From the NCBI GenBank assembly GCA_020852255.1, contig JADZBD010000016.1:62001-126000 (forward strand): DNA of 64,000 bases. The letters run 5' to 3'. Below the pieces are notes generated by a model. The model saw only the letters and a program-made list of their open reading frames with translations. It was not told the origin of the DNA and did not search any database. This stretch comes from Bacteroidia bacterium (lineage in GTDB: Bacteria; Bacteroidota; Bacteroidia; JADZBD01). This document shows, one piece after another, positions 56,237-62,750 of the stretch. A program made the translations under genes and the position numbers. Each line of letters begins with the position of its first letter. Position 1 is the stretch's first letter.

Positions 56237-56814
56237 TTTTTGTCCTCTTTTTTGAATTTGTACCACACATAGAGGAACACATCGTAAGTGATGTTCTGCC
56301 CGATCATCTCACCGAGCCTGTCCTTGTAAAGCCCTGCGATAACGGTTGTGTTTCCGTCAACCAATACATTTTCCAGTTCTCTTTTATATCCGTGCGTCCA
56401 AACATTTTCCGTAATGAATGTTACAGAGGGAGCTTTGTCGAGGTTTTCTTTTACTGACTGGTCAAATACATCCGTAGCGTAAAACACATTGCAGTCATCG
56501 CTGCTCTGAAGTTTCAATTCTCCTGCAAGAACATTACGCGGAATATCAATCGGAGCAGGAACTCCAAAGAAGGCTAAGGGTTGAATATTTCCCATGTCGC
56601 CTCCCTCTCCGTTGAACGCAACGACATTCCCGAATGGAATATCATTTGGCACAGCGATATTCGGCACAGGTTGAGCCACAAAATTTCTCAGGCGCATAGT
56701 TGTTTCAATTCCCATGATGCTTACAGCATCGAAAGGAACTTTCACCTGAAAGAATTTTATTTCTCCCTGTTTAGTGATTCTTATTTTTATCGCTATGATT
56801 CTACGCTTAATCAT
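56233..56814 (-). CDS. Beta-rich putative virion protein (193 aa)
   Basis: This is a 193-residue protein with no TM or signal. It is beta-rich throughout (IIAIKIRITKQGEIKFFQVK, VPFDAVSIMGIETTMRLRNF, ITYDVFLYVWYKFKK). The last strand has a short basic tail. It lies between two other small beta-rich genes with 4-nt overlaps on both sides. It could be a minor capsid or penton protein; no family is recognised. Confidence 0.5.
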   Translation of the reverse strand: MIKRRIIAIKIRITKQGEIKFFQVKVPFDAVSIMGIETTMRLRNFVAQPVPNIAVPNDIPFGNVVAFNGEGGDMGNIQPLAFFGVPAPIDIPRNVLAGELKLQSSDDCNVFYATDVFDQSVKENLDKAPSVTFITENVWTHGYKRELENVLVDGNTTVIAGLYKDRLGEMIGQNITYDVFLYVWYKFKKEDKK

Positions 56815-57191
56815 ATTGAATCGTCTTTATCGCATTTGAGGATTATGGAAACTGTGTAGGGTGCGAACAATGCACCGAAAGCATCAGCATCTTTGAAATC
56901 CACTTTCACGATTTTGTTTCCTGTGTCAATATTCAAATCATAGTAGCGTTGGTTCACCGGGACATTGATTCCCGACATGAGTAATTCGCTCAGATAATCT
57001 TCAGGAAACAATTCGTCCTTGTTGATTTCAAGGCGTTGCGACCCGCGGAAAAACAGCAGGTCGCGCCTGTCGGAAGTAAGCATCAGCCCTTTTACCTTCA
57101 TATAATTCTTGTCCAGTTCAAAGGACTGCGAGAAGGTTTTGTTTGCCTGCGTTACTCTCAGGTCAAATCGTTTATATACTGTTTTAATCAT
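56811..57191 (-). CDS. Beta-rich putative virion protein (126 aa)
   Basis: This is a 126-residue beta-rich protein (FDLRVTQANKTFSQSFELDK, KVKGLMLTSDRRDLLFFRGS, ALFAPYTVSIILKCDK). It resembles the 193-residue neighbour in strand pattern. It lies just downstream of the strongest capsid candidate, separated by 94 bp with a hairpin, and overlaps the 193-residue gene by 4 nt. Confidence 0.5.
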   Translation of the reverse strand: MIKTVYKRFDLRVTQANKTFSQSFELDKNYMKVKGLMLTSDRRDLLFFRGSQRLEINKDELFPEDYLSELLMSGINVPVNQRYYDLNIDTGNKIVKVDFKDADAFGALFAPYTVSIILKCDKDDSI

Positions 57192-57279
57192 TGTTTCTTG
57201 TCTTTTGATTGTTTGTAACCGGGAGGCAGAGGCAGCCGCATTTTACATTTGCGGTACTGCCAACTGCTTCGTTCCGATT

Positions 57280-57293
57280 CACCCTTTAGGGTG
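57280..57293 (-). other. Hairpin at the stop of the capsid candidate
   Basis: CACCC-TTTA-GGGTG forms a perfect 5-bp stem that includes the stop codon of the 242-residue gene. There is no T-run, so it is not a standard terminator. The 94-bp gap here is the longest within the late operon and may hold an mRNA processing or attenuation site that sets higher expression of the upstream gene. Confidence 0.4.
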
Positions 57294-58014
57294 TGGTGAT
57301 GGTTCCATGCAGGCCCACCCAAACATTTGTGTTTGGTGCAATGCCTGCCATTGTGCCAAGCTCAAGCGTCAGCTCAATCAGGATGTCATCGTGAATGAGG
57401 CGCGGGTTAGCGAGCTTGTAGTAACCCACAGGAACCTGGGAGTAGGTGCGTGTTTTGAAAACATTGCTGCTCGTCTCAGGAACAATCTGCTTTTTGTTTG
57501 CCTTCAGGTTGAACTCTCCGTTTGCAATCGCAGGGAAGTCCTCAATGAAGCCGAATGGGGTGGATATGATTGAATCCTTTGTAGGTTCAACCGACACACC
57601 GCCAAGCAGGATAATTCCGCTCACAAGCAATGCCTGATTCTTCGGCAGCTTCGCATTTGAAATGTTGCGAAGTCCGATTTCCTTGTCGTCCTGCGTTTCA
57701 AAGAGCTTGATTGTTTTGCTCGTTACAGGTTTCACCGAGTATATCACGGTGTCGGCAAGGCGCAGTTCTCCTTTTGCCAATGCAGTTTTGATGTGCGGTG
57801 GCAGTTCGGAAAAATGCTTCTCCATTTCTGCACGGCTCCCTTTGCTCGTAACAGGGTTTGTTGCGAGCTTGTTCATGGTTCGCATTCTTTTGATGGGATT
57901 CATTTTGCGGAGAGCGCCCATCACTTCGCCCACGAGGTCATCGTTTTCTCCGTCCAGTCCAAGCAACGCTCCTGCGTTGTTGTACTCTTCTGTTGCATTT
58001 AATTCTCCAAACAT
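57286..58014 (-). CDS. Candidate major capsid protein
   Basis: This is a 242-residue protein. The N-terminal about 95 residues are helical and include a basic patch (ALRKMNPIKRMRTMNKLA). The C-terminal about 145 residues are strongly beta: ALLVSGIILLGGVSVEP, NGEFNLKANKKQIVPETSSN, GYYKLANPRLIHDDILIELT and a final VWVGLHGTITTP strand. A basic helical arm before a beta-barrel is typical of jelly-roll capsid proteins, and its place in the gene run fits. No similarity to HK97-fold capsids is seen. There is no direct proof of the fold. Confidence 0.5.
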   Translation of the reverse strand: MFGELNATEEYNNAGALLGLDGENDDLVGEVMGALRKMNPIKRMRTMNKLATNPVTSKGSRAEMEKHFSELPPHIKTALAKGELRLADTVIYSVKPVTSKTIKLFETQDDKEIGLRNISNAKLPKNQALLVSGIILLGGVSVEPTKDSIISTPFGFIEDFPAIANGEFNLKANKKQIVPETSSNVFKTRTYSQVPVGYYKLANPRLIHDDILIELTLELGTMAGIAPNTNVWVGLHGTITTP

Positions 58015-58055
58015 GATTTTGTGGTTTTTAATTGTTGATGATTATTGATTTTCGG

Positions 58056-58685
58056 TTAGTAGTTCATTTCGTTGGGGTCCAGTTCGCCCATTTCCTGAGC
58101 GGGAAGTGTTCCCATGTTGGTTTGCTTGAAGGCATTTCCGCTTTCAATCACCTGCTTTTCGAGTTTGTCTAGCGCGGTGAGGTCAAGTTCTTTTCCTTCG
58201 CCCAATTCCTTGTTTTCGGGATAAGTGAAATACTGCACTTCACCAACACCGTTTGTTTGCTCCTCTTTCTTGTCGTCTTTTTTCTTCAGCACTTTGTCAA
58301 GGAAAAGTTTTTGGGAAAAAGTGTCTTTGAAAGTCATCACGCGGTCTTTCGCTCCTTCAATCACACCTTCCAGTCCGTCTTTCGGAGTACCCTTCATTTG
58401 GGTATTGCTTTGCTGATAGCCGTTAGCTGCCATCATGCCCACTCCGAATACGGAAGCAAGACGGCTTTTGTAATAGTGTCCCAAGCCGGTAACGGCTGCT
58501 CCGATGATCAGCGATGCTCGCCCGATTGCGGAACCGGCAACACCTCCCGCTACAACGCCTACTACTACATCCTTCAGCGTTTCGATAGTGGAATTCTTCA
58601 TGTCGCCTTTTGTCTCCAAATCTTTGGTGATTTCACCAAGCAGAGACTTTTTTTGCGCGGCTCTTTCGTAAGAATTTTTGCTCAT
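58056..58685 (-). CDS. Glycine-rich membrane protein of the structural cluster
   Basis: This is a 209-residue protein. Two adjacent hydrophobic, glycine-rich segments (about 38-60, VVVGVVAGGVAGSAIGRASL; about 63-95) resemble small virion membrane proteins of internal-membrane phages. The C-terminal half is charged, polar and probably disordered. It lies 36 bp from the transglutaminase-like gene. No family is recognised. Confidence 0.5.
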   Translation of the reverse strand: MSKNSYERAAQKKSLLGEITKDLETKGDMKNSTIETLKDVVVGVVAGGVAGSAIGRASLIIGAAVTGLGHYYKSRLASVFGVGMMAANGYQQSNTQMKGTPKDGLEGVIEGAKDRVMTFKDTFSQKLFLDKVLKKKDDKKEEQTNGVGEVQYFTYPENKELGEGKELDLTALDKLEKQVIESGNAFKQTNMGTLPAQEMGELDPNEMNY

Positions 58686-58721
58686 TTGATTTTTGTTTTT
58701 TAATTGTTTGTAATTGTTTTT

Positions 58722-60221
58722 CTACATCAATGCCACAGGGTCTTTTTTGTCGTGGCTCGTTTTACTTTTCGTTCCCGACATGGACTTCTGCTTACTCTCC
58801 TTGCTGCTTGTAACAGCGTTGTATCCGAGATAGAGAAGTCCAAGCCCCGTTGCACCGATGAGTGTCGGTTTAAGCCAGTTTTTGTTCTTATCCCAAAAGC
58901 CTTGCTTGTCAGGTGGAGTATCTCCACCGCTTCCGCCCGAATCGGAAGCCGTTTTGTTACTGCTTCCCGATGAATTCACATCCGATGCGGTAGCATCCAA
59001 CTTCAGGATTTCGTTTTTGTTCTGCTCAATTTCATTCTGAACATTTTTCGGGTCGGTTTCATTTCCGCTTGTCTCAAACTCTTTTGATTCTCCTGTGTTT
59101 TTTTTGGGGAAGATGTTCCCGATACTTTTCAAAAGCCCTGCGATAGCTGCTAATGCGCCTGTGGCTGCCGTAATGGATGCGGCTGTTACAGGTTCTCCAA
59201 GTTCTCCGAGAGTTTCAGCATTTTCAGATTGGAACATTTCATGTCCAAGAAGCTCAGGAAGTGGCGTGGCTTCATTCATTACTCCATGTCCGCTCACCTC
59301 GTGATTTTTGTTTCCCTTCCCGGTGAGGATTGCTTTTTTCAGGTTCTCAGGTTTACCACCTGCTCCGTAAAAGATTTGTTCGAGCTTGTCTTTTACTTTG
59401 CGAAGGTGTTGGAGCCTTGCCATATCAACTCCCTTTTGCTTCGCTTGCTCATCGGTCATGTAGGCATACTTGATTCGCTGACCGATTTTCATAATGTTGA
59501 GCTTCATGGCAGCTAAAAGCCCATTGCGAAGAAGAAGTGTTGCAGGATTGGCGCGGTTGGTAATGTGAAGTCCTTTCTTCAAAAGCTCTTTCACTTTTCC
59601 TTTGCCTTTTTCCTTTTGCTTCTTTTTGCCGAGACCATCTTCGGAATCATATCCGTTGAAGTCATCATCTGTTCCGCTCAGGTATTGTAAATCCATTTTT
59701 GTGTCTTTTATTTCTGTGTATGGTTCTTCGTAGTTGAAATAGTCCACCACGCAATCAATCGTGATGTACTTGCCATTCGGTTTGTGAACTATCGGGTAGA
59801 TGTGCTGGAAGTAATCCTTCCTGTACTTGGCTATCCGAAGTGAGTGCGGTATTTTCAGGTTCGTCAGTATGCTGCTGATGAATACTGAGTAACAGTCGCA
59901 GTCCACTCCCTTTTGGCGGTCATGCCATGTTCGGGCAGGTGAGCGTATCTGTTCTTTGCCTTCTTCGTCTTTGCTGTATCGGATATGGTTGTAAACAAAA
60001 TCCCAAATGTTCTTACAGGTTTCACTCAGGTTTTTTCCCCGAAGCATTTCTGCAACTTGTTCCGTTTGAGAAAGGGTATCATTAACCACTTTCGGAATAA
60101 ATCGAACAGTATCGCCAACAGTAGCTCCCTTCTTCACCGTTTCATCTTTTAGATTCGCTGAAGGGAACATGGAATTGTATTGCGTTCCCGTGTTTATTCT
60201 CCTATATGTTAATGCTTCCAT
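58722..60221 (-). CDS. Transglutaminase-like cysteine protease/hydrolase with membrane tail
   Basis: This is a 499-residue protein. The N-terminal transglutaminase-like fold (about 60-165) has a probable catalytic triad: Cys108 (GVDCDCYSVF), His140 (DYFQHIYPIV) and Asp157 (ITIDCVVD). A hydrophobic stretch (VTAASITAATGALAAIAGLL, about 350-370) and a later TM (WLKPTLIGATGLGLLYLGYN, about 455-475) flank a Ser/Gly/Asp-rich disordered region. Transglutaminase-like folds cleave or modify peptides. Here it could process virion or host-envelope proteins, or act on peptidoglycan cross-bridges. It directly abuts the LEA-like gene. Confidence 0.7.
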   Translation of the reverse strand: MEALTYRRINTGTQYNSMFPSANLKDETVKKGATVGDTVRFIPKVVNDTLSQTEQVAEMLRGKNLSETCKNIWDFVYNHIRYSKDEEGKEQIRSPARTWHDRQKGVDCDCYSVFISSILTNLKIPHSLRIAKYRKDYFQHIYPIVHKPNGKYITIDCVVDYFNYEEPYTEIKDTKMDLQYLSGTDDDFNGYDSEDGLGKKKQKEKGKGKVKELLKKGLHITNRANPATLLLRNGLLAAMKLNIMKIGQRIKYAYMTDEQAKQKGVDMARLQHLRKVKDKLEQIFYGAGGKPENLKKAILTGKGNKNHEVSGHGVMNEATPLPELLGHEMFQSENAETLGELGEPVTAASITAATGALAAIAGLLKSIGNIFPKKNTGESKEFETSGNETDPKNVQNEIEQNKNEILKLDATASDVNSSGSSNKTASDSGGSGGDTPPDKQGFWDKNKNWLKPTLIGATGLGLLYLGYNAVTSSKESKQKSMSGTKSKTSHDKKDPVALM

Positions 60222-60701
60222 TTATTTTTTCAGGGTTACTTCTTCTATTTTCTCGTAAGGGAGTTTTTTCCAGCCCAGGTCAATCGTTGAAATAGTCTTC
60301 GTGTTGAGCTTGATGGATTCTCCTGCCAAAAGAGATTTTATCATTCCTGCGCTCACCGAAAAAATGTTTCTCGGTGGAATCGTTATCATAATTTTCTCCG
60401 CTACTGCTTCTCCGTATGCAGGAATTGTTATGTCCTTGTCCACTACCTGAGAACTTCCCACCGTTGCATCTTTGTAGATGAGCTTGATGTAAGGGAATTT
60501 GATTTTGAACTTTGTTGCGGTGGGATTTTTTAACTGAACATCCACACGCAAAACCAAACCGCTCAAATCAAGTTTGAAAATGTTAGCGGTAACAACCGAT
60601 TCCAACTCTACGCTCGTCCGTTTCAACCGAAAGAGATAAGTTGCTCCGGCAATTATTCCGCCTCCTATGGCAGAACCTACTATGATTTTTTTAAGGTTCA
60701 T
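60222..60701 (-). CDS. LEA type 2/WHy-like protein with N-terminal anchor
   Basis: This is a 159-residue protein. One TM/anchor (about 5-24, IIVGSAIGGGIIAGATYLFR) is followed by a beta-sandwich resembling the LEA_2/WHy family: LSGLVLRVDVQLKNPTATKF, FKIKFPYIKLIYKDATVGSS, TIPAYGEAVAEKIMITIPP. LEA_2 domains in plants and bacteria occur in stress-protective or membrane-apposed proteins. Why a mobile element carries one is unclear; a minor virion-membrane protein is possible. Confidence 0.65.
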   Translation of the reverse strand: MNLKKIIVGSAIGGGIIAGATYLFRLKRTSVELESVVTANIFKLDLSGLVLRVDVQLKNPTATKFKIKFPYIKLIYKDATVGSSQVVDKDITIPAYGEAVAEKIMITIPPRNIFSVSAGMIKSLLAGESIKLNTKTISTIDLGWKKLPYEKIEEVTLKK

Positions 60702-60898
60702 TCTCCTTTTTTGTTTTTGATTCTTTCGCTCAGGTAATCACTTGATATTTTGAACACGAGCCATATCGCTCCACCGATGGTGGCTTTCAGCGCGTATTCT
60801 GCAAGTCCCGAAGCATCAAGGTTTGCAAACAGGATTGCTCCTGTCAGAAAGAAGTTTCCGCTTCCGTCTGATGTTGTTGTATGATGTCTTGGCTCCAT
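60698..60898 (-). CDS. Small membrane protein, first gene of the late operon
   Basis: This 66-residue protein has a polar N-terminus and two hydrophobic stretches (about 15-25 and 32-52, ATIGGAIWLVFKISSDYL) with a basic tail. It is holin-like in outline but more likely a virion-membrane or accessory protein given its distance from the lysis genes. It starts 30 nt behind promoter A, with an unusually long leader for this genome. Confidence 0.5.
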   Translation of the reverse strand: MEPRHHTTTSDGSGNFFLTGAILFANLDASGLAEYALKATIGGAIWLVFKISSDYLSERIKNKKGE

Positions 60899-60918
60899 TT
60901 TTCAGATTTATTTTTTTG

Positions 60919-60967
60919 ATTTCGAGGACAAAGATTAGGCGGTGTTTTAACTTGCTTTCCGTTTTCG
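60919..60967 (-). promoter_or_regulatory. Promoter A of the late operon, paired with array A
   Basis: Read leftward: CGAAAACGGAAAG, then 21 bp, then CTTTG (60929-60933), with GAAATCAA after it. The same layout and most bases occur at 61747-61797 (promoter B), including the GGAAAG-N21-CTTTG spacing. The GGAAAG occupies the -33 region in place of a TTTG element, which is typical of promoters needing an activator. Confidence 0.6.
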
Positions 60968-60970
60968 CAG

Positions 60971-61020
60971 CGACTTTTGACAAGTCGTTGCAACTAAGTG
61001 CGACTCGTTGCAACTTTGTC
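60971..61020. repeat. Array A: five 10-bp units
   Basis: Five consecutive 10-bp units are CGACTTTTGA, CAAGTCGTTG, CAACTAAGTG, CGACTCGTTG and CAACTTTGTC. The consensus is CRACTCGTTG, itself a palindrome of CAAC/GTTG around a 2-bp centre. The array starts exactly 10 bp beyond the GTTTTCG block of promoter A, in the same helical phase as array B relative to promoter B. It begins 8 bp past the stop of the 74-residue HTH gene. Confidence 0.7.
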
Positions 61021-61028
61021 AGTCCTCG

Positions 61029-61253
61029 CTAATCCATTTCAACCTCGATTTCGCCCGGAACCCCGAACTTTTCAAAAATGAATTGGACTTGTTTAATGTT
61101 CAGCACTAAACCTTTTCCGATGTTGATTTCCTTCCTGTAATCCCTTATCCATTCTCTCCATGTTCTTGCAGAGATTCCGTATAGTTCCCTGATTTCTTTT
61201 ATCGTGTAAGATTTTAGCGGAACTGTTTTTACTTTCAATTTTTTTCCTTTCAT
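61029..61253 (-). CDS. Small HTH DNA-binding protein (DUF4248-like)
   Basis: This 74-residue protein contains a MerR/excisionase-like winged helix-turn-helix (YTIKEIRELYGISARTWREW), followed by IRDYRKEINIGKGLVLNIKQ and VQFIFEKFGVPGEIE. The 84-residue protein at 62464-62718 has the same architecture (ELAQIYGISVKCLNNWIDKF ... VKVIFAKLGLPGTIG), so the two are paralogues. The layout recalls DUF4248, common in Bacteroidota prophages. It is followed immediately by array A and preceded by promoter B's gene, so it is a prime candidate to bind the 10-bp units. Confidence 0.75.
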   Translation of the reverse strand: MKGKKLKVKTVPLKSYTIKEIRELYGISARTWREWIRDYRKEINIGKGLVLNIKQVQFIFEKFGVPGEIEVEMD

Positions 61254-61263
61254 CTTGTTTGAT

Positions 61264-61704
61264 TTAAGCGGTGAAGTGGAAATGATTTAATACCGGGTTG
61301 AGATGGAATTCTCCGCAGTTCGCGCAGTAGTGAATTCCCTTGCGCTTGGCAAGGTTTTCCAAATACCATCTTTTCGTTCCTGCAAATCCTTTAGCATTGT
61401 CCTTGTTCAGCCAAATGCAGGGATGTGGAATGTAGCGGTGCGAGAATCGGCTCACATAATTTTTAGCAAGCAGGATTCTTTCACAGTATGCCGTGAAATG
61501 CTTGTGGGCTGTTTCCGAGAATTGCTCGGCAGGAATATCCTCGTAGTATTCCCGTATGAACAGCTTTGATAGTTCAACTTCTGATTTGCTGAAGGGATAG
61601 CCATTCCACAGAATATTGTGAGCGAATTCCCATGTTGCGTTGGTAAGCAGTCGAATTGCTGCCGGGTGAACGCGCACCTTTGATTTGTTTCTGAAAGTTT
61701 TCAT
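61264..61704 (-). CDS. Unknown protein with C-terminal Cys/His cluster, under promoter B
   Basis: This is a 146-residue protein (start ATG 61704; the frame stays open to 61785 but those codons lie over promoter B). It is helical and basic with a terminal HYCANCGEFHLNPVLNHFHF cluster that looks like a zinc knuckle. No family is recognised. It is the first gene behind promoter B and is co-transcribed with the 74-residue HTH gene, so a regulatory or replication role is plausible. Confidence 0.55.
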   Translation of the reverse strand: MKTFRNKSKVRVHPAAIRLLTNATWEFAHNILWNGYPFSKSEVELSKLFIREYYEDIPAEQFSETAHKHFTAYCERILLAKNYVSRFSHRYIPHPCIWLNKDNAKGFAGTKRWYLENLAKRKGIHYCANCGEFHLNPVLNHFHFTA

Positions 61705-61746
61705 ATTACTTTGTGTTTTATTGTTGCTTATCCGTGATGTGTGATT

Positions 61747-61797
61747 GATTTCACGGAACAAAGGTGAGGTAGTGGAATAACTCACTTTCCGTTTTCG
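61747..61797 (-). promoter_or_regulatory. Promoter B, near-copy of promoter A
   Basis: Read leftward: CGAAAACGGAAAG, then 21 bp, then CTTTG (61759-61763). It matches promoter A at most positions including CGAAAACGGAAAG, AGTTA, CAC, CCT and GAAATCAA, with a single 1-nt gap. It drives the 146-residue and 74-residue genes. Confidence 0.6.
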
Positions 61798-61800
61798 GAA

Positions 61801-61990
61801 CAGTTTGGCGCAACTCGGAAGAAAATGGAATGAAATGGATGAATTCGGAATACTTGGGAAGATTTGGGCAGAGTTGGGAAGGTTTCGGCAGATTTCGTTA
61901 CAGTTCGTTGCAAGTCATTACAACTCGGCACAACCCTACACGGCATTGCACAGCATTACACGACATTACACAGCGTTACAGGAAGCGGTA
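61801..61990. repeat. Array B: about nineteen 10-bp units in strict register
   Basis: From 61801 to about 61990, 10-bp blocks recur without slippage, e.g. CAACTCGGAA (61811), GAATTCGGAA (61841), GATTTGGGCA (61861), GGTTTCGGCA (61881), CAGTTCGTTG (61901), CAACTCGGCA (61921), CAGCATTACA (61951), CGACATTACA (61961). Consensus is about [CG]A[AN][CT]TCG[GT][CA]A, grading into a CA-rich variant at the right. Some units match array A (CAACTCGTTG). It lies 10 bp beyond the GTTTTCG block of promoter B and fills most of the 357-bp gap between genes at 61705-62061. A plus-strand frame at 61805-62026 is a by-product of the repeat, not a gene. Confidence 0.8.
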
Positions 61991-62007
61991 AGAGCTTCGG
62001 GAAGGGC

Positions 62008-62036
62008 AAAAAAAAGCCCCCTGTAATCAGGAGGCT
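62008..62036 (-). terminator. Intrinsic terminator of the two-gene HTH operon
   Basis: On the minus strand, AGCCTCCTG / CAGGGGGCT (one G-T pair) with a 4-nt loop is followed by TTTTTTTT. It is 26 nt past the stop of the 132-residue gene (62062) and separates this operon from array B. Confidence 0.85.
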
Positions 62037-62061
62037 CGACAAAAACGAAGAAATTTTTAGA

Positions 62062-62460
62062 TTAAGAGAACTTGCTTATCTCCCAAACAAAGTAACGGCA
62101 ACTATTTTTCAAATATTGGTCATTCATTTGCATATAATCTGTTTCAATCATTTCGGCAATATGCTTCCAAAATAAATTGAACATAGTTTTTTCCTCACCA
62201 CTCATATCCTCATTGTATTTCAGTAGCTTTTTTATGAACGATTCTTCCCGACTGCATAATCTATCATAGCGAGTGTTGTCCGTAAACTCGAAATACGCAT
62301 GAAATGTTTTCTGAAAAGATGGTCCTGCCTTCAATAATCGTTCTTTCATCAGGTTTAATTTTTCCAAAGGCATTGAGATTTGCGTATCGGTAAACAAAAA
62401 CTGCTCAACAATCTGTTTGAAGTCATCAGGAGTAAAATCCTCTCGTATTATTTTCGCCAT
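62062..62460 (-). CDS. Unknown helical protein of the control region
   Basis: This is a 132-residue soluble, mostly helical, acidic protein with no recognised family. It is the second gene after the 84-residue HTH gene (3-bp gap) and ends before a strong terminator. Regulatory context is all that can be said. Confidence 0.6.
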   Translation of the reverse strand: MAKIIREDFTPDDFKQIVEQFLFTDTQISMPLEKLNLMKERLLKAGPSFQKTFHAYFEFTDNTRYDRLCSREESFIKKLLKYNEDMSGEEKTMFNLFWKHIAEMIETDYMQMNDQYLKNSCRYFVWEISKFS

Positions 62461-62463
62461 AGT

Positions 62464-62718
62464 TTATTTTTTTGTTTTGTTATTACTTTTTTTCTGAGAT
62501 TCTTCGTGTGGCGGTTCGCCTATTGTTCCGGGTAAGCCGAGTTTTGCAAATATTACTTTTACCTGATTCACATTATAGTATCGCCCGCATATATCCCCGA
62601 CATCGGCTTTGAATTTATCTATCCAGTTGTTGAGGCATTTTACACTAATTCCGTAAATCTGTGCTAGCTCTCTTTTCGAGTAGGGCTTCAGCTCTAACTT
62701 GTTGTTTGAAATATCCAT
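62464..62718 (-). CDS. Small HTH DNA-binding protein, paralogue of the 74-residue protein
   Basis: This is an 84-residue protein with the HTH YSKRELAQIYGISVKCLNNW followed by NVNQVKVIFAKLGLPGTIGE and a polar basic tail (KKSNNKTKK). Its alignment with the 61029-61253 product covers nearly the whole length, including the spacing between the recognition helix and the G-L/V-P-G motif. A two-protein switch acting on the 10-bp arrays is a reasonable hypothesis. Confidence 0.72.
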   Translation of the reverse strand: MDISNNKLELKPYSKRELAQIYGISVKCLNNWIDKFKADVGDICGRYYNVNQVKVIFAKLGLPGTIGEPPHEESQKKSNNKTKK

Positions 62719-62750
62719 GATAAAAAGGTATTATATATTGAACTCATAAT

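Noticed and set aside
57286..58014. HK97-fold capsid
   Set aside because: The N-terminal arm is short, there is no prohead protease gene nearby, and the strand pattern is jelly-roll-like rather than HK97-like.
61801..61990. CRISPR array
   Set aside because: Units are 10 bp and degenerate with no spacers, and there are no cas genes.
61805..62026. Plus-strand ORF of 73 codons over array B
   Set aside because: It is a by-product of the 10-bp repeat, which keeps frames open. It has no family features and lies between a terminator and a promoter on the other strand.
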